From Mayfieldus sp038040285 (GTDB lineage: Bacteria > Actinomycetota > Thermoleophilia > Solirubrobacterales > 70-9), in the NCBI GenBank assembly GCA_038040285.1, contig JBBPIN010000012.1:1-64000 (forward strand): a stretch of 64,000 bases of DNA, written 5' to 3'. Positions 54,662 through 63,606 of this stretch are shown in pieces. The notes beneath the pieces were generated by a model. The model was not told the origin of the DNA. It did no database searches and saw only the letters and a list, made by a program, of their open reading frames with translations. A program made the translations under genes and the position numbers. Each line of letters begins with the position of its first letter. Positions within the stretch are counted from its first letter, which is position 1.

Positions 54662-55534
54662 GTGGAGACGCTGATCTGGGAAACAGACCCGCCCGAGCTT
54701 CGCGCGCCGATCCTCGTCTGCTCTTTTCGGGGCTGGAACGACGCCGCCGGCGCCGCCTCCACCGCCCTGGCGACCGTCGCCGCCTCGCTCGACGCCGAGC
54801 TGATCGCCTCGGTTGACCCGGAGGAGTTCTTCGACTTCCAGGCCAACCGGCCGATGATCAGCCTCGAGGAGGGTCAGACCCGCCGCATCGACTGGCCGGC
54901 CAACAGCCTGATCGCCGCCGAGGCGCCGGGCGCCGAGCGCGACCTGGTGCTGCTCGACGGCACCGAGCCGAACCTGCGCTGGCGTGGCTTCAGCGAGACG
55001 ATCGCCAACGCCGCCGAGCGGATGGGGGTCGAGATGGTGATCACCCTCGGCGCCCTGCTCGCCGAGGTCGCCCACACCCTGCCGGTGCCGATCACCGGGC
55101 TGGCGTCCGACGAGGACCTGGTCGACGAGCTTGACCTCTCGCGCTCCACCTACGAGGGCCCGACCGGGATCGTCGGCGTCGTGCACGACATGTGCCGCCA
55201 GCGCGGCATGTCGTCGGCCTCGCTGTGGGCGGCGGTTCCCCACTACGTCGCCGCGGTGCCCAACCCGAAGGCGGCGCTGGCGCTGCTGCGCCGCCTCGAG
55301 GGCCTGACCGGGATCGCCGTCGACGCCTCCGAGCTGGAGGAGGAGACGACCGACTACGAGGAGCAGGTGGGGCGCGCCGTCGCCGCCAACCCGGAGATCG
55401 AGGAGCTGGTGAAGCGAATCGAAGAGCAGCAGGCCGAGCAGCTCGAAGAGGAAGGCAGCGACCTTCCCTCCGCCGACACGATCGCCAGCGAGTTCCAGCG
55501 CTTCCTGCGCCAGCGCGGCGGCGACAAGAACTGA
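54662..55534 (+). CDS. PAC2-family protein (proteasome assembly chaperone-like)
   Basis: The 290-residue protein has the PAC2 opening ILVCSFRGWNDAAGAAS, then VITLGALLAEVAHT, TGIVGVVHDMCRQRGM and SLWAAVPHYVAAVPNPKA, and an acidic coiled C-terminus. Actinobacteria with proteasomes often carry PAC2 proteins; direct proteasome assembly function is not proved. No proteasome genes are in the window. Confidence 0.85.
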   Translation: METLIWETDPPELRAPILVCSFRGWNDAAGAASTALATVAASLDAELIASVDPEEFFDFQANRPMISLEEGQTRRIDWPANSLIAAEAPGAERDLVLLDGTEPNLRWRGFSETIANAAERMGVEMVITLGALLAEVAHTLPVPITGLASDEDLVDELDLSRSTYEGPTGIVGVVHDMCRQRGMSSASLWAAVPHYVAAVPNPKAALALLRRLEGLTGIAVDASELEEETTDYEEQVGRAVAANPEIEELVKRIEEQQAEQLEEEGSDLPSADTIASEFQRFLRQRGGDKN

Positions 55535-55542
55535 GCCCGGCG

Positions 55543-55818
55543 GTGCCGGAGGTCTGCTCACATCTGGACCAGGTCCGCGTCACCGACCTTCCCGCAGACA
55601 TCCCGGGTTGCGAGGAGTGCCTGAAGACCGGTGACGAGTGGGTGCACCTGCGCCAATGCATGGTCTGCGGCAGGATCGGTTGTTGCGACGACTCGCCCAA
55701 CCGCCATGCCACCGCCCACTTCCGGGAGAGCGGCCACCCATTGATCCGCTCGGCCCAGCCCGGCGAGGACTGGAGCTGGTGCTACCTCGATGAAGCGATG
55801 TTTGTGATCTCCGCGTGA
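55543..55818 (+). CDS. UBP-type zinc-finger protein
   Basis: The 91-residue protein has the cysteine/histidine pattern of zf-UBP: CSHLDQV, CEECLKTGDEWVHLRQCMVCGRIGCCDD and HATAHFRESGHP. In eukaryotes this finger binds the ubiquitin C-terminus; bacterial stand-alone copies have no defined partner. GTG 55543 follows PAC2 by eight bases and the gene overlaps YceI by four bases. Confidence 0.85.
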   Translation: MPEVCSHLDQVRVTDLPADIPGCEECLKTGDEWVHLRQCMVCGRIGCCDDSPNRHATAHFRESGHPLIRSAQPGEDWSWCYLDEAMFVISA

Positions 55819-56411
55819 CCCGCTGGATCTTCGAGCCCGGTCACACCGAGGCCGGTTTCCGCGCCCGCCACATGATGGTTACCTGGGTGCGCGGCCTGTT
55901 CAAGGACATCCACGGTGAGCTGAACTTCGACTGGGACACCTGCCTTGACGCGACCTTCTCGGGCCGCATCGACGCGACCAAGCTGTGGACCGGCGAGGCC
56001 GACCGTGACGAGCACCTGCGTAGCGCCGACTTCTTCGATGTCGAAAACCATCCCGAGATCACCTTCGAGGGCCGATTCCTGGAGCGGGTCGGCGCCACCA
56101 GGTTCAACGCCGAGGCGCAGTTGACGATCCGCGGTACGACTCGCACCGTGCCGCTTGACGTCGTCCACCTCGGCGAGTGGGAGACACCCTTCTGGGTCGG
56201 CGATGAGAACCGGGGCACGATGCGCCGGATGGGATTCGAAGCCCGCACGCGGATCAACCGCCACGACTTCGGCGTCTCCTGGCAGGACGAGATTCCGGGC
56301 GGCGGCGTCGTGGTGGGCAACGAGATCGACATCGTGCTCGACGTCGAGGCGATCGCGGTCGAGGACCTGGAGCGCACCGGCGCGATCGAGTACTACCGCG
56401 ACGACGTCTGA
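55815..56411 (+). CDS. YceI-family lipid-binding-like protein
   Basis: The 198-residue protein has the YceI beta-barrel pattern: WIFEPGHTEAGFRARHMMV, VRGLFKDIHGELNFD, DVENHPEITFEG, TIRGTTRTV and FEARTRINRHDFGVSW. There is no signal peptide, so it is likely cytoplasmic. YceI barrels bind polyprenoids. Operon with PAC2 and the UBP finger. Confidence 0.88.
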   Translation: MTRWIFEPGHTEAGFRARHMMVTWVRGLFKDIHGELNFDWDTCLDATFSGRIDATKLWTGEADRDEHLRSADFFDVENHPEITFEGRFLERVGATRFNAEAQLTIRGTTRTVPLDVVHLGEWETPFWVGDENRGTMRRMGFEARTRINRHDFGVSWQDEIPGGGVVVGNEIDIVLDVEAIAVEDLERTGAIEYYRDDV

Positions 56412-56418
56412 GCCCGGC

Positions 56419-59400
56419 TCAGATCTCGGCCGCCGGGCAGATCAGGCGGTAGTCGCACCAGGAGCAGACGGCCGGCGAGGGACGCGGCTCGAAGTCCTGG
56501 CCGAGGATCCCCTCGCCGACTTGGAGCACCGTGCGCTCGACCCGTTCGGTGTCGTCGGCTGAGCCCCCCACCGCCACCTTCTCGGCGTCGAGCACGTAGT
56601 AGTAGCTGCCGAGCTCGGCGTCGAGGTCCCAGGCCTCGCGGGCGGCGACGCGGTACAGCGCAAGCTGCAGATCGTCGGCCAGCTCGGCCTCGGTCTTGCG
56701 CTCGCCGGTCTTGTAGTCGATCAGCTCGAAGCCGCCGTCGGGGAGGCGGTCCACGCGGTCGACCCGACCCCGCAGGTGGTGGGGGCCGATGCTGAAGTCG
56801 AACTTGCGCTCGATCCAGACCGGTTCGGTGCCCGCGTCCTCCTCGTGCTCCCAGTAGCGGCGCAGCGCCTCGACCGCTCGATCGCGGTACTGAAGCTCGT
56901 CGTCTGAGGTGCCGAAGCCGCCGCGCCGCCAGCCAGCCTCGAAGAGGCGCATCAGCCGCCGCAGCCCGTCCTCGCCGCCGGTGCCCCGCTCGCGCTCCTT
57001 GTGGAACTGCTCCAGCACCCGGTGGATGAGGATTCCGAAGCGCTGGTTGATCGTCGGCTCCTGGGGGATTCCGAAGACGCGCGCGAACTTGTACTTCAGC
57101 GGACAGGTCCGGTACAGCTCCAAATCGGAGGCCGAGAGCGCAAGCCCGTTTCCGCGGCGGGGCAGGAATGCCTCCAACGAGGGCTCCTCGCGGGCGGCGA
57201 TCAGCTCGCGGCGGCGGCCGCGCTCGCGCTCCTCGTCGAGCAGGTAATCGTCGAGGGCCGAGGCTTCCAGCTCGGCCTGCTGCTCGGGAGAGGCGACCTG
57301 GCGCAGAAGGCCGTTGAGGGCGTCGATCACCTCAGCCACTGGCTCGTCGCCGTGGCGCTGGGCGAGCGCCGCCAGTTTCAGCAGCTCCAGGTAGCGGGCG
57401 ATCGCTCGGTTGACGTCGATCGCCGTGTCGAGGCGCAGCTCCGACAGCTCGCGCCCCGCCTTCCAGGAGGTCTCCAACACCTCGTCGCGCAGCATCCGGT
57501 AGGTGGCGTGGACGCCCTCGGCGGGCCCGAACAGCTCCTCGTCGTGGATCTTCTCGACGCCGCCGAGCACGGTGCGGGCCTCCTCGTAGAACGGCGATGG
57601 GCGCTTCGCTCCCGTGCGGCCGACCTCCACCCAGGAGAGCACCAGACCCGAGGCGGCGCGGTTCATCGCCACGTACAGCGCCCGCCGCCGCTGCGCCAGC
57701 CAGGCGTCGGGGCCGGGTTGCGGTGCCGCGTCGCCGAGCAGCTCGGGGGGAACCTGAGGGGCGCCGGCGGGAGCGGCGCCTGGCATCGAGGAGCGGTCGA
57801 GCCCGAGCAGGTAGACGTGCTCGAACTCCAAACCCTTCACGTCGACGAGCGCGATCACCCGCACCGCCCCCGCCGATGGCGCCTCCTCGTCGTCGGTGCT
57901 GATCCCGACCCCCGCGTCGGCGACTGCGCTCACATAGCGCACGAAGTCGCGGGTAGAGCCCTGCGGCTCGCGCCGCGTCCAGGCCGAGGCCAATTCCGCG
58001 AGCCGCGAGAGGCTGAGCAAGCGCTCGGCGGTCTCCGGCTGGGCGGCGAAGAGGCGCTGACGGCGCAGGCCGATCCGCTCCACGAGGCGGCGCACGAAAA
58101 CGTCGGCGCGCCGCTCCTCCATCACCGCCGATGCTGCGCGGTAGAGCTTCAGGAAGTCCTGGAGGCGCTCGCGGGCATCGGGCGGGACCTGCGGACTCTC
58201 CAGCGCCGCCTCGGCGGCCGAGACCATGTCGAGCTTGCGGCGGCGGGAGATCGTCGTCAACCGCGCCAGGTCGACGGAGCGAAGCTCGACCGGCGGCCGG
58301 GTCAGCGCCCGCGCCGCGGCGGCCGAGTCGTCGGGATCGGCGAGCAGCCGCAGCCAGGCGATCGCGTCGCGCACCTCGGGGCGGCGAAACAGCGCCGCCG
58401 GGCCGGCGAGGCGGAAGGGGACGCTTCGCTCCTCCATCGCCGCCGCCACCGCGCTGCCGTGGCGGCCGGGCTGATCGACGACCACGCAGATCTCCTCCGG
58501 GTGGACGCCGCCGGCGATCAGGTGCTCGACCTCGCGCGCCACCGCCTGCGCCTGGGCGCGCTCGTTGCGACAGCGCCAGAAGTGCACCGGCACCTCGGCC
58601 TCGGCCGCGCGGCCCGGCTTTTCGAGTCGATCGGCAATCCCGGCCACCACCGCCCGCGCGGCGTCGGCGATGTCCTGGCCGCCGCGGAAGGAGCGGTCGA
58701 GCACCACCACGTCGGCCTCGGGGTGCAGATCGCGAAACCAGGCGGCGGCGCGGGGACCGGGCCCGCGGGTCGCGGCGTCGTCGTCGAGCGTGCAGAGCAG
58801 GTTGGTGGTGTCGGCCCCGAGCTCGGCGAGCACCGCCCAGCGGGCCAAGGTCGCGTCCTCGAGTTCGTCGACCATCAAGAAGCGGAAGCGCTCCGCGATC
58901 TCGCGCCGTACGTCGGCGCGCTCGGCGAGCAGGCGCCCAAGCGCCAGCACGACGTCGCCGGAGTCGAGGCTGTCGGCGGCGGCGAGGACGCGGTCGTGCT
59001 CGGCATACAGCGCGGCGAACTCGCGTTCACGCCGCGCCCCCTCGCGGGCCGCCTCGTCGCGCGCCGAGCGCCCGCATTCGGCGGCCCAGGCGGCCAGCGA
59101 TTCGGGGTCGACCGCCTCGGCCTTCAACGCGTCGATGCGGCGCAGGAGCCGCGCCAGGAGGCCGGCTGGGTTCCCGCGGATCTCGTGGTGGCGCAGCGGC
59201 AGCTCGTCGATGCGGTCGAGCAGCATCGCCAGCCGCTCGGCCGACCCGACCGTCTCGTAGAACGGGTCAAGGCCGGCCTCGGCGGCATGGTCGCGCAGCA
59301 GGCGCTCGCAGATCGTCTCCCAAGTGCCGATCCAAAGCTCCTCGAAGGGCCGCTCCAGCAGCGCCTCGGCGCGCTCGCGCAGCCGCAGCGCCGCGGCGCG

Positions 59401-59628
59401 CGAGGAGGCCAACACCAGCACATGCTCGGGCCCAGTCCCCTCGGCGGCCAGCCAGGCAAGCCGGCGCGCCAGCGCCTCGCTCTTGCCGCTCCCGGCGGCG
59501 CCGAGAACCAGCAGTGGCCCCTCGCGGTGGCAGATCGCCTGGTCCTGCGCTTCGCTCGGCACGATCTCCTCGCGAGGGCGCACCTGCGGCCCCTCGGGCG
59601 CCGCAGCGTCTTGGCTTTGCTCAGGCAT
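56419..59628 (-). CDS. UvrD/RecB-type helicase-nuclease (AdnB/AddA-like)
   Basis: The 1069-residue protein has Walker A LGAAGSGKS (K49), the SF1A motifs FLMVDELEDAT and VHVYLLGLDRSS-type late motifs, and a C-terminal PD-(D/E)XK nuclease (HRVLEQFH, ELIDYKTG, DLQLALYR). Four cysteines, one in YRTCPLKYKF and three in CSWCDYRLIC, form the Fe-S clamp seen in AddB/AdnB. It would resect broken DNA ends. Usually two such subunits pair; only one is here. Starts at ATG 59628. Confidence 0.85.
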   Translation of the reverse strand: MPEQSQDAAAPEGPQVRPREEIVPSEAQDQAICHREGPLLVLGAAGSGKSEALARRLAWLAAEGTGPEHVLVLASSRAAALRLRERAEALLERPFEELWIGTWETICERLLRDHAAEAGLDPFYETVGSAERLAMLLDRIDELPLRHHEIRGNPAGLLARLLRRIDALKAEAVDPESLAAWAAECGRSARDEAAREGARREREFAALYAEHDRVLAAADSLDSGDVVLALGRLLAERADVRREIAERFRFLMVDELEDATLARWAVLAELGADTTNLLCTLDDDAATRGPGPRAAAWFRDLHPEADVVVLDRSFRGGQDIADAARAVVAGIADRLEKPGRAAEAEVPVHFWRCRNERAQAQAVAREVEHLIAGGVHPEEICVVVDQPGRHGSAVAAAMEERSVPFRLAGPAALFRRPEVRDAIAWLRLLADPDDSAAAARALTRPPVELRSVDLARLTTISRRRKLDMVSAAEAALESPQVPPDARERLQDFLKLYRAASAVMEERRADVFVRRLVERIGLRRQRLFAAQPETAERLLSLSRLAELASAWTRREPQGSTRDFVRYVSAVADAGVGISTDDEEAPSAGAVRVIALVDVKGLEFEHVYLLGLDRSSMPGAAPAGAPQVPPELLGDAAPQPGPDAWLAQRRRALYVAMNRAASGLVLSWVEVGRTGAKRPSPFYEEARTVLGGVEKIHDEELFGPAEGVHATYRMLRDEVLETSWKAGRELSELRLDTAIDVNRAIARYLELLKLAALAQRHGDEPVAEVIDALNGLLRQVASPEQQAELEASALDDYLLDEERERGRRRELIAAREEPSLEAFLPRRGNGLALSASDLELYRTCPLKYKFARVFGIPQEPTINQRFGILIHRVLEQFHKERERGTGGEDGLRRLMRLFEAGWRRGGFGTSDDELQYRDRAVEALRRYWEHEEDAGTEPVWIERKFDFSIGPHHLRGRVDRVDRLPDGGFELIDYKTGERKTEAELADDLQLALYRVAAREAWDLDAELGSYYYVLDAEKVAVGGSADDTERVERTVLQVGEGILGQDFEPRPSPAVCSWCDYRLICPAAEI

Positions 59629-59702
59629 CGACCAGACACGCTAGCGGCCCAGCACGAGCGATCGAAGGACCGCCCCAACGGCGCTCATCTAGCATGGGCC
59701 CC

Positions 59703-60581
59703 ATGTCCTCTCAGGGCGGCACGGAGGCCGTTCGAGCCTCCGCCGCCGAATCCATCGACGCCGACTGGGTGGCGATCTGCCGCCGCATCGTCACGGCCCA
59801 TCGCGACCTGTTCGCCGCGGTGCGAGGCAGCGCCGCCCGCACCGAGTACGAGGGAATCGGCGAGGGCGGCGACTGGTCGCTGGTGCTCGATCGCCACTGC
59901 GAGGACGTCGTCTTCGCCGAGCTGGAAGCAATCGCCGCGAAAGGGGGGTCGTTCACGGCGATCTCCGAGGAGCGCGGCGAGGTTGCCTTCGGGCAGCCCG
60001 GCGCCGCTGCCCGCGTCGTCGTCGACCCGATCGACGGCTCGCTGAACGTGCGCCGCACGATCCCCTCGCACAGCCTCTCGCTTGCCATCGCCTCCGGAGA
60101 CTCGATGGCCGAGGTCGAGTTCGGCTACGTCTATGACTTCGGCGCCGGCGAGGAGTTCGTCGCAAGGCGCGGCGCCGGCGCGACGCTGGACGGCGAGCCG
60201 CTGCGCGCCGAGCCACAGCCCAGCGATCGGCCGCTGGAGGTGGTCGGGGTGGAGGCTGCAAAGCCGGGGTTGATGGGCCCAGTGGTCGAGGCGCTGGCCG
60301 ACGACGTCTACCGCCTGCGGGTGATCGGCTCGCTGGCGATCACCCTCTGTTACGTCGCCGCGGCTCGGTTCGACGGCATGCTCAGCCACCGCCCCGCCCG
60401 CTCGGTCGACATCGCCGCCGCACAGCTGATCGCCCGCGAGGCGGGGGCGAGTGTCGCCTTCGGCGACCGCGCGCCGGACGCCGCGGGGCTGGGGTTGGAC
60501 GAGCGCTACCAGGTGGCCGCCGCCCACACGCCCGACGGTCTTGCGACGCTGGTCGCGGCGCAGCGAGAGGTGAAGGAATGA
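59703..60581 (+). CDS. Inositol-monophosphatase-family protein
   Basis: The 292-residue protein has VVVDPIDGSLNVRR, the Mg-dependent phosphatase motif DPxDGS, a preceding glutamate in AISEERGEV and a late SVDIAAAQLIAREAG. It may act on inositol phosphates, fructose-1,6-bisphosphate or histidinol phosphate. ATG 59703 or the in-frame ATG 59694 is the start; neither has a strong ribosome site. Its long upstream frame is antisense shadow. Confidence 0.85.
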   Translation: MSSQGGTEAVRASAAESIDADWVAICRRIVTAHRDLFAAVRGSAARTEYEGIGEGGDWSLVLDRHCEDVVFAELEAIAAKGGSFTAISEERGEVAFGQPGAAARVVVDPIDGSLNVRRTIPSHSLSLAIASGDSMAEVEFGYVYDFGAGEEFVARRGAGATLDGEPLRAEPQPSDRPLEVVGVEAAKPGLMGPVVEALADDVYRLRVIGSLAITLCYVAAARFDGMLSHRPARSVDIAAAQLIAREAGASVAFGDRAPDAAGLGLDERYQVAAAHTPDGLATLVAAQREVKE

Positions 60582-61648
60582 GCGTCGAGGCGCAGCCGCA
60601 GGTGGTCGACTGGGGCCTCGCCGAGCGCCTCGCGCGGACGCTGGCCGGCAACGGGTCCGGGAAGCGCTCGGTTCGCGAGGGCGACCTGCGCCGCGCCGCA
60701 CGTGGCAGCGTCGGAGTGGTGCGCGAGTACACAGGCCTGGAGCCGAAGGGTCGGCTGCCGTCCGCCGAGGTGGTTGACCGGCGCGAGTGGATCGGCGCCA
60801 ACATCGGCTCGCTGCGCTCGATGTCGGCCGGCGTCGAGCAGAGCCTTGCATCCTCGATCGATCTGCCAGGACCGCTGGGGCCAGGACTGCGCGCCGCCGC
60901 CGGGGCCGCCGTGGGCGTCGAGCTGGGCCTGGTCAGCGCCTACATGGCGCAGCGGGTGCTGGGCCAGTACGACGTCGCATTGCTGGGCCCCTCGCGCCCG
61001 GCCCGGCTTCTGTTCGTGGCCCCCAACCTGGCGGAGGCGCAGCGGCGACTGGGCGCCGAGCGCGAGCCGTTCCTGCGCTGGGTTGCCCTCCACGAGGCGA
61101 CCCACGTGGTGCAGTTCGGGGCGGTGCCGTGGCTGCGCGAGCACATCGGCGCCCTCGCCGAGGAGCTTCTCTCCGGCGCCTTCGCGTCGGTCAGCACATC
61201 GGAGCTTGCCCGCGCCGCCCGCCGTCTGCTCAACCCCGATCCGCGACGGATCGTCGCCGCGCTTCGCAGCGGCGAGTGGCGCTCGCCGTTCATCGGCCGG
61301 CGCCGTGCCCGCCTGCTGGGCAACCTTCAGGCGACGATGACGGTGGTCGAGGGCTACTCCGAGCACGTCATGGACGCGGTGGTCGCCGACCTCGACGAGC
61401 CCTTTGTCGAGCTGCGCGAGCGCTTCGAGCGCGGCCGCCAGGAGCGCGGTCTGGTCGAGGCGCTGCTCAGCCGCCTGTTCGGCCTGGAGCTGAAGATGCG
61501 CCAGTACCGGATCGGCAAGTCGTTCTGCGACGAGGTTGCAGAGCGCCGGGGGATCGAGACCCTGAACCGGGTCTGGTCAGAGCCGGCGACGCTGCCGCGC
61601 CCCTCGGAGCTTCAGCAGCCGGGGCGTTGGTTGGCCCGGGTCGCCTAG
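60578..61648 (+). CDS. Zinc-dependent metalloprotease DUF2342 (F420-associated)
   Basis: The 356-residue protein has HEATH (H172, H176) in a helix after LRWVALHEATHVVQF, with a distal glutamate region VVEGYSEHVMDAVV. The family is found mainly in actinobacteria that make F420 and is annotated as F420-biosynthesis-associated; its substrate is unknown. It overlaps the phosphatase gene by four bases. Confidence 0.85.
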   Translation: MSVEAQPQVVDWGLAERLARTLAGNGSGKRSVREGDLRRAARGSVGVVREYTGLEPKGRLPSAEVVDRREWIGANIGSLRSMSAGVEQSLASSIDLPGPLGPGLRAAAGAAVGVELGLVSAYMAQRVLGQYDVALLGPSRPARLLFVAPNLAEAQRRLGAEREPFLRWVALHEATHVVQFGAVPWLREHIGALAEELLSGAFASVSTSELARAARRLLNPDPRRIVAALRSGEWRSPFIGRRRARLLGNLQATMTVVEGYSEHVMDAVVADLDEPFVELRERFERGRQERGLVEALLSRLFGLELKMRQYRIGKSFCDEVAERRGIETLNRVWSEPATLPRPSELQQPGRWLARVA

Positions 61649-61681
61649 CGATCTCTGAAACTCCTCCGGAATCAGGTTTAA

Positions 61682-61693
61682 GAACATATGTTC
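61682..61693. promoter_or_regulatory. LexA-box-like palindrome
   Basis: GAACATATGTTC is a perfect 12-bp palindrome of the GAAC-N4-GTTC form bound by LexA in Gram-positive bacteria and actinobacteria. A half site GAACATG follows at 61712-61718. It lies about 90 bases before a basic protein gene in an A/T-rich leader, so that gene may be SOS-controlled. Confidence 0.5.
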
Positions 61694-61784
61694 GTATTAG
61701 TTGTTATCCTCGAACATGCTTAGAAATAAGTAGACAGGGAAAGAAAGAAGAACAGACCCCACCCGAGGAGGGTTCGGAGCAGTC

Positions 61785-62336
61785 ATGCCCACCAGCCAGA
61801 ACACACATACCGCGCAGCGCCGCACCACCAAGCGCGCCGCGCAGACCAAGACCCCGACCACCCCCAAGAATCCGGTGCAGCGCGCCGCTGAGACCGTCGT
61901 CGACGTCCCCGTCGGCGTCGCGCTCCGCGTCGTCGATCGCGTCCAGGAGCTCATCGAGCCGTGGACGAGTCGCGGCACCGCCGAGCGCGAGCTGCGCAGC
62001 TACCGCACGCAGCTGACCCGGACCGTCAACCGGTCCGAGCGCCGCGGCGCCACCGCCCGCCGCAAGGCCACCACCCAGGCCAAGCGGACGCGGAGCCGCG
62101 CCGTGCGCGAGGTTCGTCGCGTCGAGCGCGAGACGCGCAAGCGCCAGCGCAAGGCGAGCACCACGCTGCGTCAGAACCGCCGCAAGGTGGAGACGACGCT
62201 GCGGCGCAACGGGCGCCAGGCCGAGACGCAACTGCGCAAGGCCACACGCCAGGCGGAGAAGGTGCAGACGGACCTCCAGAAGACCGTCGAGGAGCAGTCC
62301 TCGCGGGCCCAGGAGTTCGTCAACTCACTGGTCTAA
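61785..62336 (+). CDS. Very basic helical protein (H1-like), hypothetical
   Basis: The 183-residue protein has a Thr/Lys-rich start (RRTTKRAAQTKTPTTPK), a short helical part with VDVPVGVALRVVDRVQELI, and a long Arg/Lys coiled-coil region (SERRGATARRKATT, RRVERETRKRQRKAS). The composition suggests nucleic-acid or chromatin binding, like histone-H1-like proteins. GGAG five bases before ATG 61785 is the ribosome site. Expression may be linked to the LexA-like box upstream. Confidence 0.65.
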   Translation: MPTSQNTHTAQRRTTKRAAQTKTPTTPKNPVQRAAETVVDVPVGVALRVVDRVQELIEPWTSRGTAERELRSYRTQLTRTVNRSERRGATARRKATTQAKRTRSRAVREVRRVERETRKRQRKASTTLRQNRRKVETTLRRNGRQAETQLRKATRQAEKVQTDLQKTVEEQSSRAQEFVNSLV

Positions 62337-62429
62337 CCGCTTAGCCCGGGCCGCCGCAGGAGAGGCGGCGTTCCCGGAGCGAGCTGCCGGCACCATCCTG
62401 TCGGCAGAGAAGCAACCTCTCCTCCCTCA

Positions 62430-62456
62430 CCAACCGGGCCCTCGTGGCCCGGTTGG
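62430..62456. terminator. Strong bidirectional hairpin between convergent genes
   Basis: CCAACCGGGCC (62430-62440) and GGCCCGGTTGG (62446-62456) make a perfect 11-bp stem with a CTCGT loop. It lies exactly between the convergent basic-protein and membrane-protein genes and serves both. Two weaker hairpins (GCCGCC/GGCGGC near 62350-62368, CTGCCG/CGGCAG near 62384-62407) precede it. Confidence 0.75.
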
Positions 62457-62457
62457 C

Positions 62458-63408
62458 CTATGTGGGGGGCGGTTGCGAGGGCACCTGGGAGCCTGCACCG
62501 GGCCCTTGCCGTGAGGAGCGCACGACCAATGCCCAGGCCAGGCAGGCGAGGGTGACCAGCCCCAGCACCAGCGGCCACCCGGACATCGATCCATCGGCGG
62601 TGAAGAGGAAGAACACGTAGACGCCGACCAGCCCGACGAACGCAGACCCTCCGTGGCGCTGCCAGGCGGCGAATGCGAGCAGGCCGATCGAAACGCCGAT
62701 CACCACCATCTCCCATCCGTCCTTCCCCTTCAGGCCCGCAGCAGCGAGGCCGGGGAAGGCCACGGCAGGTTGCGGGGTGTTGCCGAGCAACGCGCCGCCG
62801 ATCAGCACCGCCCCGGCCACCGCGACGAGCAGGTTGGCGTGCCTATGTCGTGAGTCCCACTGCGATCTCGCGGCGAGCAGGAAGAGGATCCCTTCCAACA
62901 AGAGGATGTCGCGGTAGGTCGCGACCTCCGCGGTCGAGTCGATCCAGTTGACCGCGGTCAGGCCGGCGACCGCGAAGAACAGCGTCGCCAACACCGTCGA
63001 GCCGGGTGATTGCAGCCGCACGCTGATCAGAGCCGCGCAGAGTCCGGTGAGGGCCAAGACCCACGTGAAGGCGCCGCTGCCCGGGGTGTCCTTGCCGAAC
63101 ACCGCGAGCAGCTGAAGGATGCTGCCGGCGAGCAGCGACAGTGCGACGAGCAGGAAGGCCGTCTGCCAGGGCGCGAGGCCGCCGTCGGACTTGGTGCCGA
63201 CCTGCTGCGCGTTGCTCCCCGGGGCGAGGGCGAGGGCGAAAAGCACCGCGCAGGGCACCGCCAGCAACAACAGCAGCGGGAAGTCGGCCCACGAGTCGTT
63301 CATGCGGCTGAAGGAAAGTGCCGCTCCCACTCCGAGCGCCACACCCCCTACGGCAAGCGACAGATCCTCCTCTGGTTGAGCACGAAGTCGCGACGCCAAC
63401 TCGTTCAT
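62458..63408 (-). CDS. Polytopic membrane protein, hypothetical
   Basis: The 316-residue protein has about nine hydrophobic segments from residue 17 to 300 with short loops and small polar ends, and a Ser/Pro/Gln-rich tail. The Trp and Gly spacing does not match a family I recognise; a DUF2157-like membrane protein is possible. GGGAGG precedes the ATG on the minus strand. Confidence 0.6.
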   Translation of the reverse strand: MNELASRLRAQPEEDLSLAVGGVALGVGAALSFSRMNDSWADFPLLLLLAVPCAVLFALALAPGSNAQQVGTKSDGGLAPWQTAFLLVALSLLAGSILQLLAVFGKDTPGSGAFTWVLALTGLCAALISVRLQSPGSTVLATLFFAVAGLTAVNWIDSTAEVATYRDILLLEGILFLLAARSQWDSRHRHANLLVAVAGAVLIGGALLGNTPQPAVAFPGLAAAGLKGKDGWEMVVIGVSIGLLAFAAWQRHGGSAFVGLVGVYVFFLFTADGSMSGWPLVLGLVTLACLAWALVVRSSRQGPGAGSQVPSQPPPT

Positions 63409-63569
63409 TGAACCTCCCTCGTTGGGTCCGGCGCCAAAGCTACGAGGAGTGGCAGACGGTCAAGAGTTCACCTGGGCGCCGCGCACGAGTCCCGTGTCTC
63501 AGGGGCGAAAGTCCGGCGCCCGCGGGCTTGGGTCAGCGGGTGTCGGCGCACAGATACATACGCTAGGCA

Positions 63570-63598
63570 TTGATGACATACGTCGTGCATGCAATACT
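63570..63598 (+). promoter_or_regulatory. Candidate vapBC promoter (leaderless)
   Basis: TTGATG (63570-63575), a 17-base spacer and AATACT (63593-63598) precede the ATG at 63607 by only eight bases, and no Shine-Dalgarno is present, so a leaderless transcript is likely. The 8-bp palindrome TGCATGCA (63586-63593) straddles the spacer and could be bound by the VapB repressor. Confidence 0.5.
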
Positions 63599-63606
63599 GG
63601 ACAGCC

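Noticed and set aside
57001..60045. Open frame of about 1014 codons on the plus strand opposite the helicase-nuclease
   Set aside because: It mirrors the real gene's codon structure in GC-rich DNA, has low-complexity Arg/Ala/Gly composition and no domain pattern.
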